Origin: Labrenzia sp. DG1229
GTDB taxonomy: Bacteria; Pseudomonadota; Alphaproteobacteria; Rhizobiales; Stappiaceae
NCBI RefSeq assembly: GCF_000521215.1
Contig: NZ_KI928916.1
Coordinates: 134,258-198,257 of the forward strand
Length of the DNA: 64,000 nucleotides
Direction of reading: 5' to 3'
The notes below the pieces were generated by a model. That model worked only from the letters and a program-made list of their open reading frames with translations, was not told the origin of the DNA and ran no database searches. The position numbers and the translations under genes are program-made. Of the stretch, positions 41,814 through 51,259 are shown piece by piece. Numbering within the stretch: position 1 is the stretch's first letter; each line of letters opens with the position of its first letter.

Positions 41814-42272
41814 TCAGGCCGCGCGGCAGGTCAGGCCCGAGCGGAAGGTATCCTGCCCTCGCGGTCCGAACTTGATCCCTCTTAGCGACGACGCACCGCC
41901 ACCACGCGTCTTGATGGTCACAATGTAAATGCCGTCGCGCTCATGATTGCTGAGCACACCGTCGGCTCCCGGCGAAAGTTTCAGGTAAGCATCGAGCGAA
42001 ATCGTCTCGCTCTGACCATTGGCGGCACGGCGCCTGGACGGTATGGGTGCAAAACTGCCCGAACCCTGTCGGCATTCGACTGCTCTGGTCATACGACCGC
42101 TATAGCGCAGGATACGCGTGCCATCAGAACGCCGTGTCACCTGCCGGAAGCCGAGTTGCTTCAACCGCGCAACCTCCTCATCGACCGAAACATCCGGACG
42201 ATTGACAGACGAACTGACGCATCCGGTGAGAAAGACCAATAAGACGATTAGAGCTGCACTGCTTTTGATCAT
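41814..42272 (-). CDS. Predicted lipoprotein
   Basis: 152 aa. The signal peptide MIKSSAALIVLLVFLTGCVSS carries a lipobox (LTGC) with Cys18 as the lipidation site. The mature domain is basic and contains VARLKQLGFRQVTRRSDGTRILRYSGRM. Not recognised. The gene is 18 bases downstream of the caspase-like gene and 14 bases upstream of the glycosyltransferase, so it is probably part of one leftward operon. Confidence 0.8.
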   Translation of the reverse strand: MIKSSAALIVLLVFLTGCVSSSVNRPDVSVDEEVARLKQLGFRQVTRRSDGTRILRYSGRMTRAVECRQGSGSFAPIPSRRRAANGQSETISLDAYLKLSPGADGVLSNHERDGIYIVTIKTRGGGASSLRGIKFGPRGQDTFRSGLTCRAA

Positions 42273-42290
42273 GGGGATCCCGCCTGTGTC

Positions 42291-45206
42291 TCACTGCATT
42301 TGCGTCAGTCTCGACAGAATGTCGAGTGTGATGTCATCACCGGGCGCAGCAAGCCCGCGTGAGGAGAATGCGTCGTTCAAGCCCTGCCGCGTTGCAGGTC
42401 CGAATTGACCGTCAGCTGCTCCGGTAAGCATACCCAGACGTATCAGCAAGGTCTGCGCAGCCGCAACGAATTCGTTCCGGGTATATGAAGCTGTGCTCTT
42501 GTTCACGGAGTCCACCAGATTGGCATCGTCACTCAATCCGGTTGCCGTAGCGTACCAGATGAGTGCTGCCAACCTGTCCTGGGGAACCCCCCTTCCGGCT
42601 TCCGACAAGCGCGCCATGTCCAGCGCCGCCCAGGGAACACCGCCCTCCGCGGCGACCCGGAACCAGCCTGCGGCTTCTTCAAAATCTGGCTCGGCACCAT
42701 CCGAGGATGCCCAGGCGCGGCCGGCATCCCGTGCCGCCCATGGGTTCTTGTCAGCGGCGGCCACGAAGAGATCACGGGCACGCGACACGTCCCTGGAGAC
42801 ACCGCGGCCCTCGAACAACAGGCGTCCGAGATCGCGTTCGGCACCGTAAACCTTCTCTGTGACGGCCCTTTCAAACAGTGCGGCAGCGCGGCCAGGATCA
42901 TCAAACAGCGGATGGCGGGACGCATAGACCCGGCCGAGCCTGTAGAATGCTTCAGGATCGTTCTCACGCGCAGCCCGCACAAACAGGCGAACAGCCGCCT
43001 CTACGTCCTTGTCGATCCCTTGCCCGTTCTCATACATGATTCCGAGCCGCGTCAGGGCATTGGGCACCCCTCGCCCCGCCGCGGTTTCGAACCAGAAACG
43101 CGCTTCTTCGAAATTTTGCGGGATGCCGTCGCCGGTCTGATACATCCGGGCAAGGCGCGTCTGTGCGGTCAGCTCGCCGCTCTTCGCCGCCGCCGTATAC
43201 CAGGTGATGGCCTCGTTCACGTCCTTCTCGACACCAAGACCCTTTTGATAGAATTCGGCGATGTTTGTCATGGCCCAGTCATTGCCAAGATCCGCACCTT
43301 GTCGATAGAAGTCCAGAGCCTGGGTATAATCCTGGGCGACGCCGACGCCCGCCCTGTAGATCCATGCAAGCGCGGTATAGGCAGCAGTTTCACCCCGGTC
43401 GGCAGCAATTTCGAAAAGCGCTTTCGCACGAGGATAGTCGCGCGGCACCGCCTGGGCATCAAGATGCATCTGACCGAGATAAACCATGGCGGAGGCATAA
43501 TCGGCATCGACTGCCTTCTGCTGCCATTCGATTGCCTGATCATAATCACCGGCAGACCGATAGGCGCGTGCGAGCTGAGCCCAGAACCGCACCACATCGG
43601 GATAGTTTGCAACCGCAATCTCGCATACCTCGATGGCGGCATCAAAGTTTCGATCGATGATGAATTGGCGCGTGCCGGCAGTGACACGCTGGCTGTCGTA
43701 AGGATTGCCCGCCAGGATGTCGCAGGCGTCGACGTAAACATCCAGTTGCGCCTCGATCGGATCTGTGTCCCCCTCGTCGCGCAATGCGATGCTGCGAAAC
43801 TTGTCGCGTCCACCATTCGAACCGACTTGCGGCGTATAGGCGAGCTGATTGTCTTCCGGCAGCCAATGAACCGTTCCGCCATGAAGCGGCTTGCCCGAAC
43901 CTTCCGTCACCACTCCGAGACGCGACGCACTTTCGACATAGATCCAGCCGTTTTCGCCATTCTTGCTGCCAAGGGGCTTTTCGCCGACGCCGATCGGTAC
44001 GGTCAGTTGCGCATTGTCGAGCGCAGCGACGATCTCCGATCTGGCCGAGCCATTGACCGCATCAACCGGTCGGGAGGCAATTTCCGGCAGCGAGGTATCG
44101 GAGACCAGAATGTCATCGGGGTTGCCACCCAGTTCGCTCAGGCGCTCTTTTGCGTCCTCAAGGAAGGCTCCCGTCGGCATGGTGCGGATATAGGAAGCAA
44201 ATGCCTCAGCCCGGTCACTGTCGCGGATCGAGCGCCAGAAGGTCCTGTCGATGATGCGGCGCGGCGGCAACCCGCCCAGCGTATCGGAGGCAATACTCAT
44301 ACCGGTGGTCGCGCTGCGCAGATCATCCACAAGCGGCATGAAGTAAAAGCGGCTTTCAAGCGTGCTGGTCGTCCAGGTGATCTGTTCCCCTTCGGTTGTT
44401 TCGCGCACATGGCCGCGAATTCGGCGGAACAGGTCGATTATTTCAAGACCGGGCTCGCTGATATTGTCGGAAATTGCCTGCGTGTAGGGACTGTGCTTGC
44501 CCTCGCCGTCATAGGCGACTGAACCGGGTGCGGTGGCAAAGCTGATCACTGTTTCAGCATCACCGGCCGTCATTTCCGCCAGCCCGCCACGACTGGACTG
44601 TGACAATTGCTCCAGGCCGCGGGAGACTTCTTCCTGGGAAGCTCCCAGGCTTATGGCACGCGAGACGATTGTTTCCGCTTCCTCATCGGTGATTTCGCCA
44701 AACGGATTGTTTCGGCAGGCATCGAGGAGAACGATATTCAGCTTTGCGCCCGAATTGGACATGATGTCGACAAACAGCTGGGCGTCGATCGACTGATCTA
44801 TCAACTCTTCGACGGATTGCGGCGCCACGGAAACGGGCAGCAAGTAGTTGCGTCCACCGACCTGAACGCCGTGACCTGCATAGTAGAAGAGCGCTTCGCT
44901 GCCCTCACGCAGACGGCTGCGGAATGTTGCCAGGTCGGCAAGCATCTTCTCGCGGTCACCGTCGATCGTTTCGATAACTTCAAAACCAGCTTCCCAGAGT
45001 TTTTCCGCGACAAGTTCCGCGTCATTCACCGGATTGGGAAGCGGGGCAACCGATCTATAGGCCGAGTTGCCAATGACCAGCGCCACACGCGACGTGGAAT
45101 TGGCCAGGGCGTCCGGCGTTTGCGCGTGTACGGGTACGCAAAGCAAGACAATGGCCACCGAAATGGCACCTGTCGTTTTCAGCAAAAACCGCATCGGTTG
45201 CTGCAT
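42291..45206 (-). CDS. Secreted caspase-like protein with Sel1 repeats and peptidoglycan-binding domain
   Basis: 971 aa from ATG 45206; a TTG at 45218 overlapping the upstream stop is possible. Signal peptide ends near VPVHAQT. Residues 35-290 form a C14 caspase/metacaspase-like domain: RVALVIGNSAYR, catalytic His112 in FYYAGHGVQVGG and Cys164 in IVLLDACRNNPF, both present. A beta-rich region (about 380-480, possibly SH3-like) is followed by many Sel1/TPR-type repeats (about 510-880, AMVYLGQMHLDAQAVPRDYPRAKALFE) and a C-terminal peptidoglycan-binding-like domain (LLIRLGMLTGAADGQFGPATRQGLND). Periplasmic scaffold or protease with unknown targets. Its small secreted neighbour is co-transcribed. 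Confidence 0.88.
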   Translation of the reverse strand: MQQPMRFLLKTTGAISVAIVLLCVPVHAQTPDALANSTSRVALVIGNSAYRSVAPLPNPVNDAELVAEKLWEAGFEVIETIDGDREKMLADLATFRSRLREGSEALFYYAGHGVQVGGRNYLLPVSVAPQSVEELIDQSIDAQLFVDIMSNSGAKLNIVLLDACRNNPFGEITDEEAETIVSRAISLGASQEEVSRGLEQLSQSSRGGLAEMTAGDAETVISFATAPGSVAYDGEGKHSPYTQAISDNISEPGLEIIDLFRRIRGHVRETTEGEQITWTTSTLESRFYFMPLVDDLRSATTGMSIASDTLGGLPPRRIIDRTFWRSIRDSDRAEAFASYIRTMPTGAFLEDAKERLSELGGNPDDILVSDTSLPEIASRPVDAVNGSARSEIVAALDNAQLTVPIGVGEKPLGSKNGENGWIYVESASRLGVVTEGSGKPLHGGTVHWLPEDNQLAYTPQVGSNGGRDKFRSIALRDEGDTDPIEAQLDVYVDACDILAGNPYDSQRVTAGTRQFIIDRNFDAAIEVCEIAVANYPDVVRFWAQLARAYRSAGDYDQAIEWQQKAVDADYASAMVYLGQMHLDAQAVPRDYPRAKALFEIAADRGETAAYTALAWIYRAGVGVAQDYTQALDFYRQGADLGNDWAMTNIAEFYQKGLGVEKDVNEAITWYTAAAKSGELTAQTRLARMYQTGDGIPQNFEEARFWFETAAGRGVPNALTRLGIMYENGQGIDKDVEAAVRLFVRAARENDPEAFYRLGRVYASRHPLFDDPGRAAALFERAVTEKVYGAERDLGRLLFEGRGVSRDVSRARDLFVAAADKNPWAARDAGRAWASSDGAEPDFEEAAGWFRVAAEGGVPWAALDMARLSEAGRGVPQDRLAALIWYATATGLSDDANLVDSVNKSTASYTRNEFVAAAQTLLIRLGMLTGAADGQFGPATRQGLNDAFSSRGLAAPGDDITLDILSRLTQMQ

Positions 45207-45214
45207 TGGAAATC

Positions 45215-45508
45215 TCAATAGAGGCCAGGTACCGGAACCTGGCGAACTCCGGTCGAGGCCGAAGTGTTCTGGTTGAACATGTTGATGATCTCGTCCCTCG
45301 ATAGGCCCGGGTTTTCCCGCATCAGCCGGAATTCAACGAGCGCCAGAAAAGCCGCGTTGGCCTCCGGTCCGTCCGGGTTGCTTCGCAAATATGCGCGTGC
45401 AGAAGCTGGCGATTCGAACTGCCGGGAATTTTGTGCGACAGCACTCGTCAACGGAATGCCGAGCACACTCAGCAAGGCCAGTACTTTTCCAAGGACCCAA
45501 CGAGGCAT
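45215..45508 (-). CDS. Small secreted protein upstream of the caspase-like gene
   Basis: 97 aa from ATG 45508 (MPRWVLGKVLALLSVLGIP), with cleavage after SAVAQ; the longer frame would put unlikely residues before the signal. The mature ~70 residues (FESPASARAYLRSNPDGPEANAAFLALVEFRLMRENPGLSRDEIINMFN) look helical and may bind another protein. The stop is nine bases before the caspase ATG. No family recognised; probably a partner of the caspase-like protein. Confidence 0.65.
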   Translation of the reverse strand: MPRWVLGKVLALLSVLGIPLTSAVAQNSRQFESPASARAYLRSNPDGPEANAAFLALVEFRLMRENPGLSRDEIINMFNQNTSASTGVRQVPVPGLY

Positions 45509-45663
45509 AACTGCAATTACCCGAATTGATTGACATATAAAATCAGAAATCCATTGGCGCAATTAGATGCGAGCCCACGTAACGTGTCAAGGCTAACACG
45601 GCACGGTTCAGCAACACGTGATGCTCACTAGCTCGCGATGCGAAGACGTGTAAAGGTGAACAC

Positions 45664-46740
45664 ATGAACGATGCGGCCCACGTAACCCCAGTCCCGGTAA
45701 CGTTTTTCCCGGACTATCGGGCGACAAACCCCTATCAGACACTTCTTTACGAGAAACTCGGTCCTGCGTTCAAGGCAGGACCGGGAACAATCGAGGACGC
45801 ACTCACGCTTCAAAAAGCCTCTCCAGGCAAACCGCACCTGTTTCATCTGCATTGGGAACACGCGGTTTTCACGGGTTCGGGTGAGCCTCAAGTTGTCGAC
45901 AGGTTTCTCGACGATATCAATCGCTTCCGCTCGGCTGGAGGCAAGGTGATCTGGTCGATCCACAATCTGAGACCTCACGATGGCCACAAGAGCAATGCCA
46001 ATGACGATCTTCAGTCGGGATTGTCGAAAATGGCGGATGTTCTCCACCTGCACTCACTCCCCGCGGTTGCCGCAGCGCGGGATGAACTGGACCTGCCAGA
46101 ACGCAAAATCCGGGTAATTTCCCATCACAACTATGAGGGTGCTTATCCGGTATTCCCGCGCAATGCCGCTCGCGCTGAACTTGGCCTGTCTGCCGCTCGA
46201 ACTGTTGTACTCTGTCCCGGTCGTGTAGCGCCCTACAAGCAGCCACACGAGCTCGTATCGGAATTTCTGAAAGCAGCATCTCCGGAAGATCGTTTGATTA
46301 TTGCGGGGGAAACCGCTCGAAATTTCGACTTTACTCTCCCTTCGGACGCACGGTTGATTCACCGGGAAGGCTTTGCCACTCCGGAAGAAGTCGGGCGCCT
46401 GCACGCGGCTGCGGACTTCGTGGTTTTGCCTTATCGCGCATCGCTCACCTCGGGCTCGGCGATTCTGGCTGCCACCCTCGGCCGGGCGGTTATCGGACAG
46501 GACACGCCTGGGCTCCGTGACGTGGTCGCACCGCCAGGCACCGGTATCATCTACCAAAACGGTGGCCTCGCCGATGCCTTGCACAATGCGCTTTGCGAAA
46601 AGGCCGAGGTCTGGTCAGAACGTGGAAATGCGGCTGCGGACCTGGCGAGAGCACGCAACCAGGTAGCGATTGCGGCAGCCTGGCGGGACGTTATGACTTC
46701 TCTGGTCCGGAAGGACTTCAACCGCCTGGGAGGACCGTAA
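45664..46740 (+). CDS. Glycosyltransferase (GT4-like)
   Basis: 358 aa GT-B enzyme. N-terminal acceptor domain (VTFFPDYRATNPYQTLLYEKL, HLFHLHWEHAVF, KVIWSIHNLRPHD) and C-terminal nucleotide-sugar domain (RTVVLCPGRVAPYKQPHELV, HREGFATPEEVGRLHAAADFVVLPYRASLTSG, LGRAVIGQDTPGLRDVV). AAGGTG precedes the ATG. The next gene overlaps its stop (TAATG). Retaining transferase of a surface-glycan pathway; sugar unknown. It diverges from the caspase operon. Confidence 0.88.
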   Translation: MNDAAHVTPVPVTFFPDYRATNPYQTLLYEKLGPAFKAGPGTIEDALTLQKASPGKPHLFHLHWEHAVFTGSGEPQVVDRFLDDINRFRSAGGKVIWSIHNLRPHDGHKSNANDDLQSGLSKMADVLHLHSLPAVAAARDELDLPERKIRVISHHNYEGAYPVFPRNAARAELGLSAARTVVLCPGRVAPYKQPHELVSEFLKAASPEDRLIIAGETARNFDFTLPSDARLIHREGFATPEEVGRLHAAADFVVLPYRASLTSGSAILAATLGRAVIGQDTPGLRDVVAPPGTGIIYQNGGLADALHNALCEKAEVWSERGNAAADLARARNQVAIAAAWRDVMTSLVRKDFNRLGGP

Positions 46741-47174
46741 TGTTGAGTTTCCTGTTTCAGGCGCGCTGGGCAAGCAAACAGGTGCCGGAGATCCTGGATG
46801 CGGATGAGGCGGCCTGGCCATTCAATACAGACAGTTCTGTACTGCAAGATGTCGTTAGCCGGGACAGGACGCTGTCGATCATGCTCGTCAATCTGTGCGG
46901 ACTTGACTGGGTTGAGATCGAACCGCTTCTGCCTGTTGCGCGCGCGGGAGCCAGGAAGCAGAACATGCTGCCGGTCATCATCGTCGACATGACAGATCTT
47001 GTTCCACTGCGAAACACCGGCCTGGCCTATGACGTGCTGCCCAATGTTCCGGCCAATTCGCCAATTCTACCCGATCTTGACTGGCGCGCTTACTTCGCCC
47101 GCCGGAAAGCGCTTTTGATCGAAAAGTGGCAACCCGAGGCGATTGTCCACCTCGGCAGCGATCAGGATTGGTAA
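46740..47174 (+). CDS. Hypothetical protein in glycosyltransferase operon
   Basis: 144 aa, coupled to the preceding GT gene by a TAATG overlap. No recognised domain. The hydrophobic-patterned region VNLCGLDWVEIEPLLPVARAG and the conserved-looking PVIIVDMTDLVPLRNTGLAYDVLPN suggest a small alpha/beta fold. The following gene starts four bases after its stop, so the three genes form an operon. Confidence 0.7.
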   Translation: MLSFLFQARWASKQVPEILDADEAAWPFNTDSSVLQDVVSRDRTLSIMLVNLCGLDWVEIEPLLPVARAGARKQNMLPVIIVDMTDLVPLRNTGLAYDVLPNVPANSPILPDLDWRAYFARRKALLIEKWQPEAIVHLGSDQDW

Positions 47175-47178
47175 GGCC

Positions 47179-48105
47179 GTGCTTGACTTGACGACGTGCG
47201 ATGCGGTTTTCCTGAGTTTTGACGAGCCGAACGCGGATTCGCACTATGCCCGCGTTCTGGAATATCTACCGCACGCAAAAAGAGTGCACGGCATCAAGGG
47301 ATTCGATGCCGCCCATCGCCATGCCGGTGAAATCTGCGGCAGCGACCACGTGATCACGATCGACGCCGACAATCTGCTGACGGACGAGGAGTTTTTTTCC
47401 GGACGGTTTGATGTGTCCCCCCGTGATAGGGAAGCTGTCTTTTCCTTTAGCGCCCGCAATGTGCTGAACGCCCTCGAATACGGCAATGGCGGCGTAAAGA
47501 TCTGGCCGCGGGAAACTCTGGTGACCTTGCGATCACATGAAAACGCGCGGCGCCCGGAGGCAGCGGTCGACTTCTGTTGGACGACACCCTACTTCCAGGT
47601 CAACAGGGTGCTGTCCGAAGTGCATATGACCGACACGCCGTTCCAGGCATTTCGCGGCGGGTTTCGCGAAGGGGTCAAATTCAATCTTGCCGGTGGCACG
47701 CTTGCTTACAAGGCCTATCCCGACCTGCCAAAAGGAGAGGCGCTTCTCAGCCACATAGGTGATGCAAATCTTGAACGTTTGAGAATCTGGTGCAGTGTCG
47801 GTGCGGATGTTCCGAACGGCGATTGGGCAATCCTCGGCGCACGTCTTGGCTGCGTCATGACGGCACTGGACGGTTTCGAGCATGCACACGTTGCAGACTA
47901 CGGCTGGGTGAGAGATTTTTGGGAGAAAACAATCTATGCCGATTGGCAGGACGACGCCCGTCGGCAGGAGGCCATCATCGATCTCGGCATTCGGCTCAAC
48001 AGGGAACTTCAGCTCGAAATCGCCGATCTCGACGCAGCAGCATCCCGCTTCCTCAAGTCCACCTACCACCGGCGGCGCGCCTTCGGGCTGACGGTCACCG
48101 TGTAG
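47179..48105 (+). CDS. GT-A-like glycosyltransferase domain protein
   Basis: 308 aa starting at GTG 47179 (AAGG four bases upstream, five bases after the previous stop). N-terminal motifs DAVFLSFDEPNADSHYARVLEYLPHAKRVHGIKGFDAAHRHA and DHVITIDADNLLTDEEFF resemble a GT-A fold in which DAD is the metal/nucleotide site. C-terminal half (GGTLAYKAYPDLPKGEALLSHIGD...) unassigned. Likely transfers a sugar in the same surface-glycan pathway. Confidence 0.65.
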   Translation: MLDLTTCDAVFLSFDEPNADSHYARVLEYLPHAKRVHGIKGFDAAHRHAGEICGSDHVITIDADNLLTDEEFFSGRFDVSPRDREAVFSFSARNVLNALEYGNGGVKIWPRETLVTLRSHENARRPEAAVDFCWTTPYFQVNRVLSEVHMTDTPFQAFRGGFREGVKFNLAGGTLAYKAYPDLPKGEALLSHIGDANLERLRIWCSVGADVPNGDWAILGARLGCVMTALDGFEHAHVADYGWVRDFWEKTIYADWQDDARRQEAIIDLGIRLNRELQLEIADLDAAASRFLKSTYHRRRAFGLTVTV

Positions 48106-48202
48106 TGCCGGGCTTGTCACCGGCAACGGTCCTTCCTTGGCTTGCACACATCGTCGGTCCGTCCTTCTGCTTCAAGTCGGCATCAAATCTTGATGCGGGT
48201 GA

Positions 48203-48622
48203 TCAGCTGTCGCCATCACGGACGACGAAAACGGAGCATCCCGCTCTTCTGACAACGCGCGAAGCCGTCGAACCGAGGAAATAGTCCTGTGCGGAGGGGT
48301 GGTGCGAGCCGACAAGAATGAGATCCGTATCATTGGCTTCGGCATATGCGGCAATCTGCACCCCGGGTTTGCCTGTCACCACCTCACAGGCGACATGTTG
48401 GTCTTCACCGACCGCGGCGCGAAGCTTCTCCGCAACTTTCTGCGTCAGATGATTGTCGATCTTCAGATCCACGAATTCAGAAACAAAACCGGGGATGCTT
48501 TCAAGAACGGTCAGCAAGGTGATCTGTCCGTCCTCCGCCAGCAGGTGTCGTGCTATTTCGAGTTTTCGGGCGATAAGCGTTTCATGGTCGAGCGCAACCG
48601 GAATGAGAATTTGCTTGTACAT
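48203..48622 (-). CDS. Universal stress protein (UspA family)
   Basis: 139 aa from ATG 48622 (GGAGG about ten bases upstream). The Usp fold is clear: MYKQILIPVALDHE start, a long central helix, and the C-terminal ATP-binding motif G-2x-G-9x-G(S/T) as GSHHPSAQDYFLGSTASRVVRRAGCSVFVV. UspA proteins are common next to TRAP transporters (TeaD-type). It is 84 bases downstream of the sulfolactate dehydrogenase-like gene and may be the last gene of the DHPS operon. Confidence 0.9.
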   Translation of the reverse strand: MYKQILIPVALDHETLIARKLEIARHLLAEDGQITLLTVLESIPGFVSEFVDLKIDNHLTQKVAEKLRAAVGEDQHVACEVVTGKPGVQIAAYAEANDTDLILVGSHHPSAQDYFLGSTASRVVRRAGCSVFVVRDGDS

Positions 48623-48706
48623 CGGATCGAACAACCTCCGTTTTTCAAATGAAGTCAGACGCGGATTGACCCAATCCGCACATGCGCGCGGTAGCACCCT
48701 GGTTCG

Positions 48707-49714
48707 TCACGTTTCGGCCTCCGCAATCTTTCTCAGCGCTTCAAGATAGCGAGCCGGAACTTCGATACCGTTCGCTTCCGCCTGGCGGATCGCGGAAATG
48801 CGTCTGCTACCGGGAATCCGCGCACCATCAAGTGTGTCGATGGCGGTCAAGAGGTCCTCAAGGCGTTCGCCGAACCGGGCATCCTGGGGTCTCATTGCGA
48901 TCAGGAATTGCCCGACACCGGGTGGCGGCCCGTCCGCAGAGAAAAACGAGGAGGCCTGGGAACTGAACGATGCACCGGTCATGGCGGAGGCCAGGATTTC
49001 CACCATCAGAGCCAGGGCGGTCCCTTTGGCCTCGGCGATGGGAGCCATCGTGCCATCAAGGGCTTTTGCAGCGTCCGTTGTCGGGTTGCCGTCCCGGTCG
49101 AGCGCCCAGCCTTCCGGAATAGGTTTGCCCGCCTTGTGCGCGCTCATCACCTTGCCCCGTGCGACACGGGACAGAGACAGGTCGACAACCAGGGGGTCCC
49201 GGCCTGGACGTGGTGCTGCAAAAGCTATCGGGTTTGTACCGAAAACCGCTTCCTTTGCCCCGTAGGGAGCCATGGCTGCCGGCGAATTCGCAACCATGAT
49301 GGCAACAAGGCCCTTGCGCGCCAGTTTTTCCACCTGAACCGACAGGGCACCGCAATGATGGGAACGCGTAATCCCCATCGATACACAGCCGGTGACCTGC
49401 GCCAGTTCAGCACCCCGTTCGATCACCTGATCAAGGGCCGGATAGGCAAATCCGTTTCCTGCATCCGCTAGCAGGCTCGCCGTCCCGATTTCCCGGATAT
49501 CAACGACCGCTTCAGCCTGTATTTTACCGCTGCGCGCCTGAGCGACATAATCCTCGACCCGCGAAAACCCGTGCCCCACCTGCCCCTCCGCTTCCGCGGC
49601 CACAAGAGCGCGCGCCACGGATTTCGCGTTTTCCTCGGGCACACCGACGCTCATAAAGGCCGATCTGATAAGATCAACTGCGTCGTTCAAGCTCAGGCGT
49701 TCGCTCGCTTCCAT
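48707..49714 (-). CDS. slcC: Ldh family oxidoreductase, probable (R)-sulfolactate dehydrogenase
   Basis: 335 aa, malate/L-lactate/L-sulfolactate dehydrogenase (Ldh_2) family, from ATG 49714 (GAAGGA six bases upstream). Conserved: VGHGFSRVEDYV, the catalytic His region GITRSHHCGALSVQVE, NSPAAMAPYGAKEAVFGTNPIAFAAPRPG. Located directly downstream of suyAB, which cleave (R)-sulfolactate; ComC/SlcC enzymes of this family interconvert (R)-sulfolactate and sulfopyruvate. The reaction is assigned from context: other family members act on lactate, malate or ureidoglycolate. No slcD is in the window, so full (S)-to-(R) racemisation would need a partner elsewhere. Confidence 0.75.
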   Translation of the reverse strand: MEASERLSLNDAVDLIRSAFMSVGVPEENAKSVARALVAAEAEGQVGHGFSRVEDYVAQARSGKIQAEAVVDIREIGTASLLADAGNGFAYPALDQVIERGAELAQVTGCVSMGITRSHHCGALSVQVEKLARKGLVAIMVANSPAAMAPYGAKEAVFGTNPIAFAAPRPGRDPLVVDLSLSRVARGKVMSAHKAGKPIPEGWALDRDGNPTTDAAKALDGTMAPIAEAKGTALALMVEILASAMTGASFSSQASSFFSADGPPPGVGQFLIAMRPQDARFGERLEDLLTAIDTLDGARIPGSRRISAIRQAEANGIEVPARYLEALRKIAEAET

Positions 49715-49764
49715 GAGCATTCCTTCAATGCGATGGCCGGCAAGCCGGCCATCTTCCGCCAAGG

Positions 49765-50946
49765 TCAGGCGCTTCGGTAAAGTTTGGTCATCGAGAATTC
49801 CCGGTGCCCGAGAGCTTCGGCCGCGGTATTACGGCCGTTGGCAGTCCGGCGGATCATGTCGATAAGCTCGTCACCGGCCTCGTCTATGGTCATTTCCCGG
49901 CGCAAGATACCCGAGACATCCACATCCACGTGCTCACTCATTGTCCGAACGGTACGCGGATTGGCGGTTATCTTGATCACAGGCACGATCGGATTTCCGA
50001 CCACATTGCCCTGGCCTGTCGGGAACGTGTGGATCACGGCACCACCGGCGGCCATCAGGGTCACGCATTCGGCAGCCGCCGAGGACGAGTCCATGAAATA
50101 GAGCCCTTTGCCGGACGTCGGTGCTTCGGCCGGTTCCAGAATGTCGATATATTTCGACGTGCGACCTATCTTTTCCAGATTGCCGAGCGCTTTTTCCTCG
50201 ATCGTGGTCAGCCCGCCCTCGATGTTGCCCTTGGTAGGCTGACTGTCGGACAGGTCATCGGTCTGGTGAGCGAAGATGACGTCATCCTGATACGCCTTCC
50301 ACATCTTGTACCAGCGCTCGCCGACCTCTTCATTGACGGCGCGCTTCTGGCAGATGTGCTCCGCCCCGGTGATTTCCGAGGTTTCGCCGAAAAAGCCGGT
50401 GATGCCCTCGGGCAGAAGCTTGTCGTACATGTTGCCGACGGTCGGACAGGATCCGAGACCTGTCGTGGTATCGCTTTCGCCGCACTTGGTTGAAACCCAG
50501 ATATCAGAGAGAGGGCATTCCTCGCGCTGAAGCTCAGTCGACCAGTGCACGAATTCCTTCGCTTTCCAGGAGGCCGCGCGAATGGTTTCGAAATCCCCGT
50601 TCTGTTCGATCGAAAACTCGGCAACAGGCTTGCCGGTTTCCCTGATGCCATCGGCGATGCGCTTGGTCCACCCGGGTTCGATCCCGATCACGACAACGGC
50701 AGCAACGTTCGGGTTTGCGCCTGTTCCGATCATGGTGCGGAAATGAAGTTCGAGATCCTCACCGAACTGAAGACGCCCATAGGCGTGTGGGATGGCAAGT
50801 GTGCCTTTCACATTGTTGGCAACTGCCTCACAAGCGGCATTTGAAATGTCGTCAACCGGCAGGATTACGACGTGATTACGCACGCCGACGCGGCCGTTTT
50901 CCCGCCGGTAACCCTTCACCGTGACATTTGAGTATTTAGAAGACAT
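49765..50946 (-). CDS. suyB: (2R)-sulfolactate sulfo-lyase, large (beta) subunit
   Basis: 393 aa, altronate/galactarate dehydratase (UxaA large-domain) family, from ATG 50946 (AAGGAA eight bases upstream). Motifs: [93 protein letters not shown] with conserved Cys, and [19 protein letters not shown]. Together with the small subunit encoded upstream it forms SuyAB, which releases sulfite and pyruvate from (R)-3-sulfolactate. Family members are otherwise sugar-acid dehydratases; the neighbouring HpsN homologue argues for the sulfonate role. Confidence 0.88.
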   Translation of the reverse strand: MSSKYSNVTVKGYRRENGRVGVRNHVVILPVDDISNAACEAVANNVKGTLAIPHAYGRLQFGEDLELHFRTMIGTGANPNVAAVVVIGIEPGWTKRIADGIRETGKPVAEFSIEQNGDFETIRAASWKAKEFVHWSTELQREECPLSDIWVSTKCGESDTTTGLGSCPTVGNMYDKLLPEGITGFFGETSEITGAEHICQKRAVNEEVGERWYKMWKAYQDDVIFAHQTDDLSDSQPTKGNIEGGLTTIEEKALGNLEKIGRTSKYIDILEPAEAPTSGKGLYFMDSSSAAAECVTLMAAGGAVIHTFPTGQGNVVGNPIVPVIKITANPRTVRTMSEHVDVDVSGILRREMTIDEAGDELIDMIRRTANGRNTAAEALGHREFSMTKLYRSA

Positions 50947-50958
50947 GGACACGGTTCC

Positions 50959-51249
50959 TTACCAGCGTTTGGTTTTGCAGTTGTGGGTATGGACATGGTC
51001 GCCCTTCGGAATATCAGCGATGATCTTCCCGATGTCCTCGCCATATTTCGTCGCGGTGTCGCCGTCCTTGAGGTCTTTCAACGCGATTTTGTGACCGATC
51101 GGCACATCTGCGCCGGCGGTCAGCCTGAAGGTGGAATTGTCGTGCGTAACGCAGCACAGCATGTCTGTGCCGGCGGTCAGACCCTCCACGACGACCACAC
51201 CGACATTGTCGGCATGTTCGTGGACGAGCAGGTGGGGAATTTCAGACAT
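50959..51249 (-). CDS. suyA: (2R)-sulfolactate sulfo-lyase, small (alpha) subunit
   Basis: 96 aa from ATG 51249 (TAAGGAGA upstream). SAF/UxaA N-terminal-like domain: HLLVHEHADNVGVVVVEGLTAGTD, VPIGHKIALKDLKDGDTATKYGEDIGKI, HVHTHNCKTKRW. The GHKIA...G....KYG..IG pattern is the small domain of the UxaA family, which in sulfolactate sulfo-lyase is a separate polypeptide. Encoded 12 bases before suyB. Confidence 0.88.
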   Translation of the reverse strand: MSEIPHLLVHEHADNVGVVVVEGLTAGTDMLCCVTHDNSTFRLTAGADVPIGHKIALKDLKDGDTATKYGEDIGKIIADIPKGDHVHTHNCKTKRW

Positions 51250-51259
51250 GAAAGTCTCC

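Noticed and set aside
42912..44522. 536-codon open frame on the + strand
   Set aside because: Shadow of the caspase/Sel1 gene; no recognisable protein features.
45583..45600. CGTGT-N8-ACACG near the glycosyltransferase start, resembling the repeat at 38611-38627
   Set aside because: Different spacing and only 5-bp arms, so not convincingly the same site.
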